NCBI GenBank assembly: GCA_029959085.1
Contig: JARWIR010000008.1
Coordinates: 20,260,001 to 20,324,000 of the forward strand
Direction of reading: 5' to 3'
DNA from: Nemophila menziesii
Taxonomy: Eukaryota > Streptophyta > Magnoliopsida > Boraginales > Hydrophyllaceae
Length of the DNA: 64,000 bases
Position numbers and translations under genes: made by a program. This document shows positions 1 through 11,505 of the stretch, piece after piece (within the stretch, counting starts at the first letter, position 1; each line of letters starts with the position of its first letter). The notes under the pieces are model-generated. The model was not told where the DNA came from and ran no database searches. It saw only the letters and a list, made by a program, of their open reading frames with translations.

Positions 1-2
1 AT

Positions 3-1502
3 CCTACAAGTATGCGAGTGAAGGAGCTATTGGAGCCTATGAATTTCTTACAAGAAGCCGGAGAGAGTGTTGGCGAAGCATGGACAAGATTTCAAAATAT
101 GTTGGCAAGATGTCCACTACATGGATACACGCCACAATTACAATTATCCATGTTCTATAATAAAATCGATAGAGAGTCAAGGCTGAGAGCCGATAATATG
201 GGTCGTGGTAATTTTGTCTCTATGGATCCAAAAGAAGCAAAAAGTGGTATGGAAACAATCATTGAGAACAACATGAGTTGGCCACAAGAACAAACTCCTA
301 CCATTAACGAAGAAGAAGAAGCGAGGATTTCAATCTTGCAAGATCAAATACAACAACTCGCTATAAATGTTAAGGAAAGCATCCCAAAGCCACCTCAACA
401 GTTATACCTACAAGAACAAGCTTATGAAAATCAAGCTAATCAACCACTAGGCTACAATGTGCATAATGTAAGTCAAGCTCAATCACGTCCTCAAGAAGAA
501 ATCACTGAGTTAAAAGAGACTATTAGTCAATTCATCAACTTCTCGAAGGAAAATATGAGCAGACTTGAATCAAAGATCGATGCATCAGTAATGCAAAGCC
601 TGCAACAACAGAATCAAGATTTAAAACAGCATAATCAACTTTTAGAGAAGAATGTAATACGGCTCACTACAATCATCGAACAAATGCAAAGTCAACTCCT
701 ACAATTGACCCAAGATACAACATCTAACATGAAGAAGATCCAATATGTAGACGATAAGGTTAAGACTATTAGTCTTCAAGCTCAAAAGATAAAGGAAACG
801 CTACCATCTCCCTCAAAAGGGGATGTCCTGTCAAACAAGTCAAACGTAACTCAGATGAACTTAGATGAGATAATTGTTGAAGATTGGGTTGAAGAAGTTG
901 AACATGATGAGATTAAGAAGCCTAGAGTGGTTGATGAACCAAGAATTGAAGAGAGAAGTAGAGTAAGACAAACACCCATGCATTGCCACTATCCCGCGGA
1001 GCAACATCAAAAGTGTATAGAGGCGTTAAAACAAGTGAAAATTAACGTCCCTTTACTCGAAGCTATGGAAGGAAGGAGAAACTATGATCGATTCATTATG
1101 GAGGCACTCTCCAATAAGAAAAGATTAACAAGAGCCAAGTCTGTAGCAATCAATGAAGGGGTATCAGCACGAGTTCAAAGAAGATTACAACCAAAGCATA
1201 AAGATCCTGGAGAGTTTAACCTCCCAATCAGAATAGGTGGGATATATTATGGAAAAGCCATGTGTGATTTAGGGGCAAGTGTGAATATCATGCCCAAAAG
1301 TGTATTCAAGAAGATTGGTATTAGTGAAGCGAAACCGACATCTGTAATCTTACAACTTGCGGATCAATCAACAACAAAGCCGTGGGGAGTAATTGAGGAT
1401 GTACTCGTCAAGTTGGTAACCTTGTTATTCCCATGGACTTTATTATTCTTGATTATAAAGCAGATAAGAACGTCCGATTCATTCTTGGGCGTCCATTCCT
1501 AG
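3..1502 (+). pseudogene. gag-pro: E1 gag-protease, N-terminus outside window
   Basis: The frame is open from the left edge, so the true Gag start lies upstream. The first 90 residues match the Athila-lineage Gag core: Gly-Glu-Ala-Trp and Ala-Arg-Cys-Pro motifs and an Ala-x-x-Gly-Met-Glu-Thr-Ile stretch that E2 repeats at 6600-6850. Residues 100-280 are Gln/Glu/Lys-rich with coiled-coil character. No CCHC knuckle is visible, unlike E2. An aspartic protease follows at about residue 390, with active site CDLGAS (the Athila DLGA variant of DTG). The frame breaks near 1415-1430 and the protease continues in the frame starting at 1433. Known of the family: Gag forms the particle and PR cleaves the polyprotein. 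Inferred: inactive as it stands because of the frameshift. Confidence 0.85.
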
Positions 1503-1861
1503 CCACCAGCGATACCATAGTGAATGTGAATGAAGGAACCGTGACTCTTAGTATTGAAAATGATTCTGAAACATTCTATGTTTCGGGAAAGAAGAGGAAA
1601 AAGAAGTCAAAAGAACTATATCCAATCATAGCGGTAACCAAGAAGCCAGAAACTGAAAGTCTCCAAGAAACCATGGAGAAAAATATTGAGTTTGGGGTAG
1701 GAGATGAGGTGTCATGGAAACCTCCCAATCCCAAACATAGCAGTTCTTGGAAGGGACCCTATATTATCACGCAAATCATCTCAGAAGGAGTGGTCGAAAT
1801 TAAAGGTATCGAAGGTTGCAAGCTCAGATTGGTAAGTGTTAATCATCTCACTCACTACTAG
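1433..1861 (+). CDS. E1 protease C-terminus fused to integrase GPY/F-type domain
   Basis: The ORF begins with the second half of the retropepsin (DFIILDY, then LGRPFLAT, the typical Athila PR end). After about 25 lysine-rich residues it passes into a segment ending GPYIITQIISEGVVEIKG and a terminal VNHLTHY. That segment aligns in layout with the last 60 residues of the E2 integrase ([18 protein letters not shown]), the GPY/F module that binds DNA or chromatin in Ty3/gypsy integrases. RT, RNase H, the integrase zinc finger and the DDE core are all missing, yet the reading frame from protease to GPY/F is uninterrupted and ends in TAG. Directly downstream is the post-pol sequence shared with E2. 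This looks like a non-autonomous element lineage rather than random decay, though a lucky deletion is possible. Confidence 0.75.
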   Translation: MDFIILDYKADKNVRFILGRPFLATSDTIVNVNEGTVTLSIENDSETFYVSGKKRKKKSKELYPIIAVTKKPETESLQETMEKNIEFGVGDEVSWKPPNPKHSSSWKGPYIITQIISEGVVEIKGIEGCKLRLVSVNHLTHY

Positions 1862-1908
1862 GGAGGCTATAAAAAGAAATAACCAAGGTAACTCGTCTAA
1901 CTTTGAAA

Positions 1909-1944
1909 GACGTTAAACAAAAGTGCCCTTTGGGAGACATCCCA
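1909..1944 (+). promoter_or_regulatory. Conserved post-pol box with hairpin (E1)
   Basis: The box GACGTTAAACAAAAGTGC at 1909-1926 is followed by TGGGAGACATCCCA at 1931-1944, a 5-bp stem with a GACA loop. The same box and a GGG/CCC hairpin lie just after the integrase stop in E2 (11473-11505). The box alone is in E3 on the minus strand (20142-20156). Function is unknown. Confidence 0.55.
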
Positions 1945-2099
1945 TAGTAATTTTTTTATGTTTTTATGTTTCTAGTTTTAGTTTAGTTTAGTTATTTTTA
2001 GTTGATATTGCGTATTTGAGAAAGGTATTAGTGTTATTGGATGTTAGGTATTGGAGAAATCGAGTTCGGGAGGAGAAAACAAAAAAATTCGGAAAAATT

Positions 2100-2335
2100 A
2101 AACCATCGGGCCAGTATACCGGAGAAGAAAACCCGTGCCTCGGGTTTTGTGCCGAGAAGAAAAAAAATCTGGACGATAGGTCCAGTATACCGGAAGATAT
2201 CCCCGGTATACCGCGGGATCAAAAACCCGTGTCACGGGTATGTGGCGCGTGTTTATTGACGAGACGGAAAATTTTGGACCATCAAATGTTCCGGTATACC
2301 GGAGGATATGCCCGTTATACCGCGCCGCGCCGATA
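2100..2335 (+). repeat. GC-rich hairpin repeat block after pol (E1)
   Basis: GC-rich against AT-rich surroundings. It repeats the motif CGGTATACCG, which is its own reverse complement, at about 2115, 2187, 2203 and 2290. Between these are ACCCGTG...CACGGGT type stems. E2 has an independent version of the same block at the same place (11655-11935). Short ORFs crossing it are by-products of the repeats. Confidence 0.7.
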
Positions 2336-4160
2336 GAGAGAGAAAAGTGCGGATTGGAGCTTATAAAAGAGGTATAATGCTTATTATTCCGAATTTACAA
2401 AACCTCAAGCCTCTCTTTCTTCTCCAAACCTCTCCCAACTCCATTAAAGCTTCAACAAACCTTCAACCAACATCAAAACACTACCAAATCACCATGAAAA
2501 CACATCCAAATCCTTCCATACATCATTACAAAGAAGATTCAAGCACCCAAATCTTATCAAAACACCTAGAAACCAAGAATCAAAACCATGAATGTCAAAA
2601 TCTTCTTCTAAAAATCCTTAAACCCACATCATTAAAGCTTGATTCCATCATACCCACATAGATAATAATCATCCTAACACCTTTCCTAACCCAAATAAAG
2701 TTTGTTCCACCTATGATCAAGAGTTACAAAATCCAAGAGTGTTCAAAGCTTTGAGTTGGGGGTCAAAAGAGAGGATGAAGAGAATAGAGAAATTACCAAG
2801 TGTTAAGGGATATGAAGAATAAAAGCAAGGTATTGGGTAAGATCAAGAAGATTTCAATTGAGATGGGTACTAGTTCAGGAATAACTACAAGGTAAATCGG
2901 ATCAAGAGAATAGAGGAAAGCTAGCTGTGGTGAATTCAAAGAGCAAAAAGGTTTAATTTTTCATAAGGAAGGCACCACAACCTCTACAATCAATAGTCCT
3001 TTACCCGAGAGTAATGAAGCTTCAAAGGCCTTGTTAGCTTCTGCAAAAATATAATTACTGGACTTACCTTGAGCTCATGAGAGACTATTCAAGAGCAAAG
3101 TTGGAAGAAGATAAACAAGAGATTTCTAGAGTGTGATTGATTGGGATGGAGCATAAGAAGATGTAACGGGAAAGCGAAATTGGTGATACTAGAAGTTTTC
3201 ATACATGGAAAGCACTGCACCCTATTTCGGGTATTGATCAGGCGAGGTAAATAGCCTCGAAGAGTATGTTTTCTTCCTTCCTTACCTTTTCTTTATGTGA
3301 AATATCTATAGAATTTTAATTTTCTTTTATTTTATTTTTGAGTCTTTTCGAGTCGTGGGGACACGACTCATTTTTGAGTTTGGGGTGTGGGGATTCGTTG
3401 TCCCTCATCTCCATTTTTCTGTGTTTTATTGTTTTTAGGTAAAATTAAAAATTTTATGAGAAGATTTAGATGTATGTAGAGTGTGTTTAATAGCTTGAAA
3501 GCATAAGCTCAGTGAGTTAATGATAGTAAGTAGTATGTTTATGAGCTATTTTATTTTGTATGCTTTGAAGTATTTGCAGGAAAACACACATTGATAGTAA
3601 AGAAAAGATTAGTGAGCAATGCGATAGAAAGTATGTTCGATCTCAGGGAGCCTTGAGAAGAGTGTAGGCCGTGAGATCCAAGCTAGTTGACAAACCCATT
3701 TGATGAAAGTGCTAAAGGTAAGAGAATAACGAAATTGCATGGTGTAGAAAGTGATTAAGGCAGTTCTTTCATATTGAAACCACTTGAAGCCTTTTTATAC
3801 CTTCTCACCCTGTTATCTGATTTAATATTTTATATCCTTCTCAGCCCCTTCTAGCCCTTCTAAAGTCTTTTTATTTAGCCACATTATAAGCCATATCCCT
3901 TTAGATTATAGGACTTTTCCATATGACCCGCACTCGAATCGCGATGCATAGACAGTTGTTTTAGAGCTTGAGTTTGGGGTGGTGGGTCCACCATTATGGG
4001 AATTGTTATTGGGATGGGATTTTTGAGCTTATTAATTGTGCTTTATGCTTTATATTGATGATGATTCACAAGTTTATATTGTAACCCTTTGACGGGGTAA
4101 TAGTGAATGAAAAAGAAGTTACGAGCTAAATTTGCCAACAAGGGCATAAAAAGCAAAGAA

Positions 4161-4184
4161 ATATATATATATATATATATATAT
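4161..4184. repeat. (AT)12 microsatellite
   Basis: Twelve AT units. A similar (AT)13 tract sits at the homologous place in E2 (13581-13606), so it is an inherited part of the element. Confidence 0.9.
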
Positions 4185-4870
4185 GAAAAAATAGCGTGAT
4201 ATCTCAACATTGAAAAGAGAGTCATAGCTATACAAAAGAAAATAAAAATTGAATTGAAAAGAATATATATATTCGGACCGGCAAAGAGGAATTTTTATGT
4301 GAACATCTTATGCTTTAATTGGGTTGTTAGGGATGTTACTTTGTGAATCAAGGAAATCATTGGGTTGAGTGAGAAATGTTTTATGAGAGTAACTCAAGCT
4401 CTTGGGCGATTCGTTGATGGCTAGTGAGGAGAGAGCCAAAAGCTCACTCTAAATTATCCAAATTACTTATCATACCGTCCCTAAGCCTAAATTACAACCT
4501 TAAAGACCTTTTGATTCTTTGCTATGTAATTGCGAAGTGATTGAGCCAATAAGAGAGTAGTTAAGTGGATCTTTGGATACTAGTGAGATTTCATGAACAA
4601 TCTATAGCTTCCTTGGTGAACTGAGTAAAGTTCCTCTCCTTCTTACATTGCGAAGCTAATCTAATCTTGAATTCAAACCGTGTTGACTGTAGATATGACA
4701 AGTGTGCAGGTATGTAGTTTGTAAATATTATTACATGAAATTTTCTGAGTAGTTTCTTTGAGTCTATTCTCCATATTCTGCTATCTTCGTCCCTCTGTGC
4801 TTAATTGACCTAGGTGTGTATTTAAAAGACTTCCCTTTGTTTTTATCTTTATTGTATCGGGACGATACAA

Positions 4871-4887
4871 CTTTGAGTTGGGGGTCT
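4871..4887 (+). promoter_or_regulatory. Polypurine tract before LTR
   Basis: CTTTGAGTTGGGGGTCT lies directly against the TGATGTCTCC start of the LTR. It is identical in position and nearly in sequence to 14273-14289 in E2. Confidence 0.65.
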
Positions 4888-6393
4888 TGATGTCTCCTCA
4901 TTTGTGATAGATTTATGTTAAGATGAGACATCATTTTTAGTGATTTAGAAGTCTTTCTAATTGATTTTCTTGAGAAATAGTGCACTTTCCTATTTTAAGT
5001 CTTGATTTAGTAAATTGTTATTTTTAGAGCATATTGGGTTTAATTATTTATTTAGTGTGAAGCTTTAAAGATAAATATGGAGATTAATTAGAGTCCAAGT
5101 CAAAGACTACAAGATATGGAAAGTGATAGGCATGGTAATTGGAGATAAGGAAAGAAAAGCTAAAATCATGGAAAAGGAAAAACTGCCTTAAATCTGAATT
5201 TCTGCAGCTACGTCTAAAGAAGTGGTGATAACTCCAAAACCGAGCCAATTTTGGAAGATTCCTTTCATAGGGACGTAGATAATTCCGTGAGGATTCTTTT
5301 GGTATCTTATGGGCTACAAACCGACCAATAAAGAAGAAGATATGATTAAAACAAGTCAGCAGTAATTATCTTTATTTCCATACGAATTAGAGTTGGGCTT
5401 GGAGTCCACCACTTACTTCTCCTTCAAGAAAACGAATTAGGTCTTCCTAAACACCTATAAATACACCCTTATACCCTTGTAAACATGTCCTTGCTCGGTT
5501 TCAAGATTAGGCTTAGTCCTTACTTGTATTTTCTCACTTTTAAATAATAGCTTAGTCCTTAATTTAATATTCATCCTTAGTATCAAGCTATTCATCCAAG
5601 AAGCAAGCTGACCTATAGAGGAAGACAAGAAGAAGAATTTGGAGAGTGACAAACTCCTCTTCTATATCTCACATTCTCTATATTTAGGGTATTTAGCTAT
5701 AGATTTATGCTTAACCATACTTCTACGCTTTTATTCTGTAAGTTTTACTTTTAATTGTTGGGTTATTATTTTGTCTTTAAATTCATAAATACTATTTGTT
5801 ATTTTAATTGATTAAGCTTGGCGTATATTGTTATTATGTGTTTTGACTTATTGTTACAACCCTAGATTTGGCCAATCTTAGGATTATTCTTAGTTATTGA
5901 CAACACCACATAATCGTCTAGTTTTGATCCTTTGCCTAACTAGATAGCCATAAAGGTTTGATTTAATCACCAATCATTACTCAAGAATCCTTGGTAGTGG
6001 AGAGGTTGCTCCTAAGCCTAATAGAGGCTAGGTAGAATTTAGAATCCTGGTTAATATATAATGCTTAATCTGTGACAGGTTAGAATAACAACTTAGTAAA
6101 ATAGACTTATATTAGTAATCCTAATCTATTAGACTGACCTTCATATTTATTTATCTGCATTCTTATTTATTATTTATTCATATCAGATAGTTAGATAATT
6201 ATTCATATTTTTATTCTAAAACATCTAAATTCATCTACGCTTGTTAAATATAAGTAGATCTAACGGATACAATCCCTGCGAATGAACTTGACTTATCATT
6301 AAAACTTGCAATCTGTGATACTTGCAGTGAGTTCCGTGGTTCTCAAGGGTGTGTGCTCTTTATTATTATCTTTATTTATCTATTATTTTATCA
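4888..6393 (+). repeat. Athila LTR (3' LTR of E1, 5' LTR of E2)
   Basis: Begins TGATGTCTCC and ends TTTATCA, 1506 bp. The first 48 bp fold back on themselves (TGATGTCTC...GAGACATCA). It follows E1's polypurine tract on the left and is followed within about 20 bp by E2 gag on the right, so one LTR serves two internal regions. This is typical of LTR-LTR recombination. It is clearly diverged from the E2 3' LTR at 14290 but very close to the LTR at 50818. Confidence 0.85.
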
Positions 6394-7494
6394 CACTTTT
6401 GCCCCCACCACTTATATCGTAAGAGGAGTTACGAAGGAGCAGACATATTACGTGATGTTCCAGTTCTTCTTGACCGGAGGTGCAAGCAATTGGTACGATA
6501 CCCAATATCCTCATGTCATTCCAGATTTAGATAAGCTTCAAGCAAGATTCCTAGACCGATTTTATCCGGTTAGTAGACGATTAAAAGATATGTTGGAGCT
6601 TGAACAGTTTATGCAAGAAGACGGAGAAAGTTTGGGTGAAGCATGGTTACGATTTAATGAAAAGAAGGCGAGATGTCCTTACCATAAATCATCGCCGGAA
6701 TATTCTTTAACCATGTTCTATGGAGGACTCAATGACAAGACAAGGGCAAGAGTAGATTCGTTAGGAAACAAAGGTTTTGTGTCACTAGATCCTGAAGAAG
6801 CCGAACTTTGTATGGAGAGAATTCTTGAGGACGAGAGAAGTTGGCCAAAGGAACCAGAAAAAGAGGACAATTCAGAATCTCTGAAGCTCAAATAATTGGC
6901 CCAACAACTCGAAGAACTACAAGAACAAGCTCGAACAATTGCTCAGCTGAATCTAGTGCGTACTATACCTTCGTGTCCAGGTTGTGGATCAAGAAATCAT
7001 ATGTGGGAAAGGTGTATGAATAATCCAGCTTCAGCTTCTTCCATATCTCATCAAAATAACCAGTATTCCAATGGTTATGATTATCCTCAAGAAAGCTACG
7101 CTAATTATCAACACCTTCCACAACAGAGAAGTTGGGTCAGAAATCAAGAGACTTATCATCAACCCCAACCTCAATCCTACTATCCACCACAACCTATACA
7201 TCAAAAAGCACCCATTGTTGAAAAAGCTTATCAAGAACCACCGAAACAATCAATGCAACTAGCAAAGAAAGAACAACCCCTAAGCTTGAATTCGAGTATG
7301 GCTAAACTGATGCAAGCAATTGAAGAAAATATGAGTATTAGCCAACAAAAAATTCAAGCCCAGCAGAAGGTGATCAAGAAACTCGAGCATACCCTATCAC
7401 ATATGGCGAGTACATTACAAAACCGGCCAAAAGGGCAACTCCCTAGTGATACTATTGCTCCTAGAGATGATGCTTGTCATGCAGTTGAATTGTG
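6394..7494 (+). pseudogene. gag: E2 gag, 5'-truncated, one internal stop
   Basis: Homologous to E1 Gag over the core (DGESLGEAWLRF; ARCPYHK; FVSLDPEEAE). The first hundred or so residues and the leader expected between LTR and gag are deleted. A TAA at 6893-6895 interrupts the frame where Gln would fit, and a TGA at 7492-7494 falls where Arg precedes the SGKQL motif. A clean zinc knuckle is present at about 6977-7019: CPGCGSRNHMWERC, CX2CX4HX4C. After it comes a Gln/Pro/Tyr-rich spacer and a short coiled coil. Gag packages the element RNA. This copy cannot make the full protein. Confidence 0.85.
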
Positions 7495-7858
7495 AAGTGG
7501 AAAACAACTACTTCCACCTAGAAAAGAACCAGAACCAATCCCTATTCCAGAAAAGGGGGAGAAGATACAACAGAAGATAATATAGAAGAGGTAGTTGAAC
7601 CAAAGAGTGTCCAAGCTAAGACACCTGAAAAGAGGAAAAGCTCAGTGGAACTTAATACACGCCCTCCACCACCATACCCTTCACGTGTCAGAAAAAAGGA
7701 CAATGACCTGGAATTCAAGAAGTTCGTTGACATGGTGAGCAAGTTAGAGATTAATATGTCGTTTGTAGAAGCTCTCGAGAGAATGCCAAAATATATGAAA
7801 TTCATGAAAGGACATTATTTCTAACAAACGAAGTTTAGAAACTGGGGAAACAATTGGA
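7495..7858 (+). pseudogene. E2 gag-protease linker, frameshifted
   Basis: Translating piecewise gives the Pro-rich PPPPYPSRV stretch and a helix ending FVEALERMPKYMKFMK. These are the usual Athila sequence between Gag and the protease and correspond to E1 about 970-1140. More than one frame is needed, so indels are present. Confidence 0.6.
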
Positions 7859-8854
7859 TTGCTTGTGGAGTATAGTGCTATTTGTCAAAACAAGTTACCA
7901 CCAAAGCTAGAAGATCCCGGAAGTTTTACTATTCCCATTGGCATTAGAGATAGTTGGACCAGGAAAGCATTATGTGATTTAGGCGCGAGTATCAATCTCA
8001 TGCCAAGATCCCTGTTCGAGAAGCTTAACATAGGAGAGGTAGTACCCACATCTGTGGTATTACAAATGGCATATCGATCCCTCTCCCGACCAGTAAGTAA
8101 AATTGAAGATGTTTTAGTTAAAGCTGGTACTTTTATTTTTCCTTGTGATTTTATTATTCTTGACTACGACGCGGATAAGAATGTCCCCATCATCTTGGGT
8201 CGACCATTCTTAGCCACGGGGCGTACACTAATAAATGTTGAGAATGGTGAGTTGATTATGAGGGTACAAGACAAACAGGTACGATTCAATGTGTTTAAGG
8301 CTATGAAGTTACCAAATTCGAAAGATGAATGTTTCAAAATAGATGTCATCGGAAAAATTACACAAGAAGTCTTCAATGAAGCAAGCTTAGATGATGATCT
8401 TGATGAAGCCTTAACACTTGAATCACAAGAGGAAAACGAGATTCCCCCTGACGAAGTTGCTGCATTGGGATCAAATATACGAGAACTACTTCGAGAATCA
8501 GGTGATATTGAACCTATAAAGAAACCATCCATAATATGTCCACCTGTTCTCGAAGAAAAACCGCTTCTAGATCATCTACGCTATGCATATTTAGGTACGA
8601 ACAAAACTTTGCCTGTTATTATTTCTGCTAACCTTTCAGGTCTTCAAGAGGAGAAGCTACTTCATGTACTTCGCGCTAACAAAGAAGCAATCAGATGGAC
8701 TATTGCCGACATCAAGGGAATTAGTCCTTCCGTTTGCAAACAAAAAATCATTCTTGAGAACGAAGGTGGGCGATCTATAGAGGGACAAAGAAGACTCATG
8801 CCAGCTATGAAAGAAGTAGTGAGGAAGGAAGTAATCAAGTTGTTAGACGCATGA
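7859..8854 (+). pseudogene. pol: E2 protease and N-terminal part of RT polyprotein
   Basis: Retropepsin: CDLGASINLMP active site near residue 41, then DFIILDYDADKN and LGRPFLAT near residue 115. An acidic linker of about 100 residues leads into the pre-RT segment (YAYLGTNKTLPVIISANL, then the AMKEVVRKEV motif) shared with E3. The frame ends at TGA 8852-8854, where the following translation (IIYLIA...DWVSPVQCVPMKGG) continues without a gap. The stop therefore looks like a CGA-to-TGA change, not a true end. Confidence 0.9.
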
Positions 8855-9412
8855 ATTATCTATCTGATTGCTAGCAGTGATTGGGTTAGTCCAGTGCAAT
8901 GTGTTCCAATGAAAGGAGGTACCACTACCATCCTTAATGATCAAGGTGAAGCCATACCATCAAGAACAGTTGTGGGGTGGCGAGTATGCATGGACTACCG
9001 AAGACTCAACAAGGCTACTAAGAAAGACCACTTCCCGCTACCATTCATTGATCAGATGTTAGACAAACTCGCAGGGAGAGAGTATTATTGTTTCCTTGAC
9101 GGATATTCGGGTTATAATCAGATTTATGTGGATCCCCTTGATCAACACAAAACAACTTTTACTTGTCCGTTTGGCACCTTTGCTTATAGAAGGATGCCGT
9201 TTGGTTTATGTAATGCACCTGCCACGATCCAGAGGTGCATGATGGGTATATTTTGGGACATGATTGATAAATACTTGGAGGTTTTTATGGATGATTTTTC
9301 GGTGTTTGGAGATAGTTTTGATGATTGTTTGAATAATCTTGAGAAAGTTCTTGTGAGATGTAAAGAAAAAGATCTTGTTCTTAACTGGAAAAAATACCAC
9401 TTCATGGTTTAA
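8855..9412 (+). pseudogene. pol: E2 reverse transcriptase, fingers and palm
   Basis: Typical Ty3/gypsy RT blocks: WRVCMDYRRLN, YYCFLDGYSGYNQI, TTFTCPFGTFAYRRMPFGL, NAPATIQRCM, and the catalytic VFMDDFSVFG (FMDD form, both aspartates kept). These spellings are those of the Athila lineage. RT copies element RNA to DNA in the particle. The frame ends in TAA at 9410-9412 between HFMV and EGIMLGHK, where Gln is expected. Confidence 0.92.
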
Positions 9413-9634
9413 GAGGGAATTATGTTGGGACATAAAGTTTCGAAGGCAGGAATGGAGGTTGATCGTGTTAAAATTGAAGTTATCAAAACATTACCACCTC
9501 CAGTTTCTGTAAAAGGAGTGAGAAGTTTCTTGGGTCACGCAGGATTTTATCGAAGATATATTAAATATTTCTCCAAGATCGCCAAACCGCTTTGTTCTTT
9601 GCTTGAAAAGGATACTCCTTTTTATCTTTACTGA
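9413..9634 (+). pseudogene. pol: E2 RT thumb/connection
   Basis: Continues RT: LGHKVSKAGMEVDRVKIEVI, then [21 protein letters not shown] frame change in the T-rich stretch around 9615-9630 moves translation into the next frame, where [11 protein letters not shown] continues the same domain. Confidence 0.85.
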
Positions 9635-10793
9635 CGAATGTCTTCAAGCGTTTCTAACAATTAAGGAGAAACTGATATCCACACCTATTGTTATACCTCC
9701 TGATTGGAAAGCTCCGTTTGAACTTATGTGCGATGCTAGTGATCACGATATGGGTGTTGTGCTGGGGCAGAGGAAAGACAAGTTATTCCACACGATTTAT
9801 TATGCAAGTAAGACCTTCAACACGACCCAGATGAATTATACAGTGACAGAGAAAGAGATGTTGGCCGTAGTATATGCTTTTGATAAATTTCGTTCCTATC
9901 TGATTGGGAACAAAACTATTGTATACACGGACCATTCAGCTATCAGGTACCTTATGGAGAAAAAGGACGCTAAGCCGCGTCTTATTAGATGGGTACTATT
10001 GCTTCAAGAGTTTGACATATACATTCGAGACCGAAAGGGATGCGAGAATCAAGTTGATGATCATTTATCATGGCTCGAAGGATCTGATGCGAACAAGGAA
10101 CCATTATTGGTTAAAGAGGTATCCCCTGATGAACAACTTTTTGCTATTAAAGATGCATTTGTGCCATGGTATGCAGATCTAGTCAACCTCATCGTGAGTG
10201 GTGTATTCCCCAAGGATATCCATCCACAACAAAGACAAAGGTTATCTCACCAGGCTAAACAGTACTATTGGGATGAACCGTACCTCTGGAAAATTTGTAG
10301 TGACGTAGTTAGAAGATGTGTCCATGAAGGCGAAGTTGATAAGATTATAGCAAGTTGTCGTGGTTCACCATATGGAGGTCACTTTAAAGGCGATAAAACT
10401 GCAGCTGAAATTCTTCAATCTGGTTTCTATTGGCCTACCCTACACAAAGATTGTCATCGTTTCGTTCAGTCATGTCAAAGATGCCAGTTCACTGGTAATA
10501 TATCAAAAAGGGACGCGATGTCGCTTAACAATATTCTAGAAGTCAAAATCTTTGATGTATGGAGAATAGATTTCATGGGACCTTTCATTACTTCCCATGG
10601 AAATCTTTATATTTTTCTTGCGGTAGATTATGTATCAAAATGGATAGAAGCCGTGGCAACACCAAAGAACGATGCTCAAACAGTGATAAAATTCTTAAAG
10701 ACAAACATCTTTTCAAGACATGGTACGCCACGTGTAATCATCAGTGATAAAGGTACCCATTTTATCAATTCTCAACTAAGAAACCTCCTTTAA
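9603..10793 (+). pseudogene. pol: E2 RNase H and integrase (zinc finger plus most of core)
   Basis: RNase [14 protein letters not shown] (first Asp), [12 protein letters not shown] (Glu), TDHSAIRYL (Asp). Integrase follows: a His/Cys zinc-binding region ending CQRCQ near residues 290-298, then the catalytic core with RIDFMGP (first Asp, about residue 320) and IISDKGTHF (second Asp, about 383). Integrase inserts the cDNA into the genome. The frame is broken at about 10790, just after the second Asp, and continues in the next frame. Confidence 0.9.
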
Positions 10794-11448
10794 GTTTGGA
10801 GTGAGACACCGCATTTCAACCGGTTATCACCCACAAACTAACGGTCAAGCTAAAGTTTCCAATCGGGAAATTAAATCTATTCTTGAGAAGACCGTAAACA
10901 AAACAAGGAAAGATTGGTCTTTGAAGCTAGATGATGCTCTATGGGCTTACTGAACAGCATTTAAAACACCAGTTGGGGCATCTCCATATCGCATGGTCTA
11001 CGGAAAAGCATGTCATCTACCTATTGAACTTGAAGCTCGAGCCCTCTGGGCTATTAAAACTCTGAATCTAGATCCAAAACTGGCCGGGAAACAAAGGTTG
11101 ATGCAATTGAACGAGCTGGAGGAGTTTCGCTATCTTGCCTATGAAAATTCACGTCTCTACAAGGAGAAAACAAAGAGATGGCATGATAGACGATTCCGTC
11201 CAAAGAATTTCGAGAGAGGACAAAAGGTTTTATTATACAACTCTCGATTTTCAAACTACCCAGGAAAGCTTAAATCCTGTTGGGGAGGACCTTACATTGT
11301 TAAGAAAGTCACACCTCATGGAGCGATTGAAATTGAACATCCAACCGAGCAAAGGACATTCATGGTGAATGGCCAGCGTTTGAAAATATACCATGACAGT
11401 GAGGACTTTGGACGAGAGGAGACGATCCATCTTGTAGAAAACGCTTAG
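10794..11448 (+). pseudogene. pol: E2 integrase C-terminal part
   Basis: Starts with [20 protein letters not shown], carrying the catalytic Glu. A TGA at about 10951-10953 follows Trp-Ala-Tyr, where Arg is usual. The open part from 10993 holds [16 protein letters not shown], a basic helix, and a GPY/F-type module ([17 protein letters not shown]), ending in TAG at 11446-11448. E3 20271-20950 is the minus-strand equivalent. Confidence 0.9.
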
Positions 11449-11472
11449 CCTGATGTACATGTCTAACTCAAA

Positions 11473-11505
11473 GACGTTAAACAAAAGTGCTCTTGGGAGA
11501 CACCC
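11473..11505 (+). promoter_or_regulatory. Conserved post-pol box with hairpin (E2)
   Basis: GACGTTAAACAAAAGTGC at 11473-11490, then GGG-AGACA-CCC at 11495-11505, directly after the integrase stop. The E1 hairpin at 1931-1944 differs in sequence but keeps a paired stem. Confidence 0.55.

Larger units (their letters stand above)
2336..4887 (+). other. E1 3' non-coding internal region
   Basis: No convincing ORF. It is collinear with E2 11940-14289: shared segments include the ctacgagctaaatttgcc region (4100-4220 against 13540-13640) and the group of polypurine-like TTTGAGTTTGGGGT motifs (2749, 3372, 3967, 4871). The post-pol ORF seen in E2 and E3 is not recognisable here. The motif at 4871-4887 touches the LTR and is the natural plus-strand primer site. 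Confidence 0.65.

Noticed and set aside
7031..7249. Hydrophobic minus ORF opposite gag
   Set aside because: Shadow of the Gln/Tyr-rich gag spacer; the gag frame has clear homology.
8164..8532. 122-residue minus ORF opposite protease linker
   Set aside because: Antisense of the protease reading frame.
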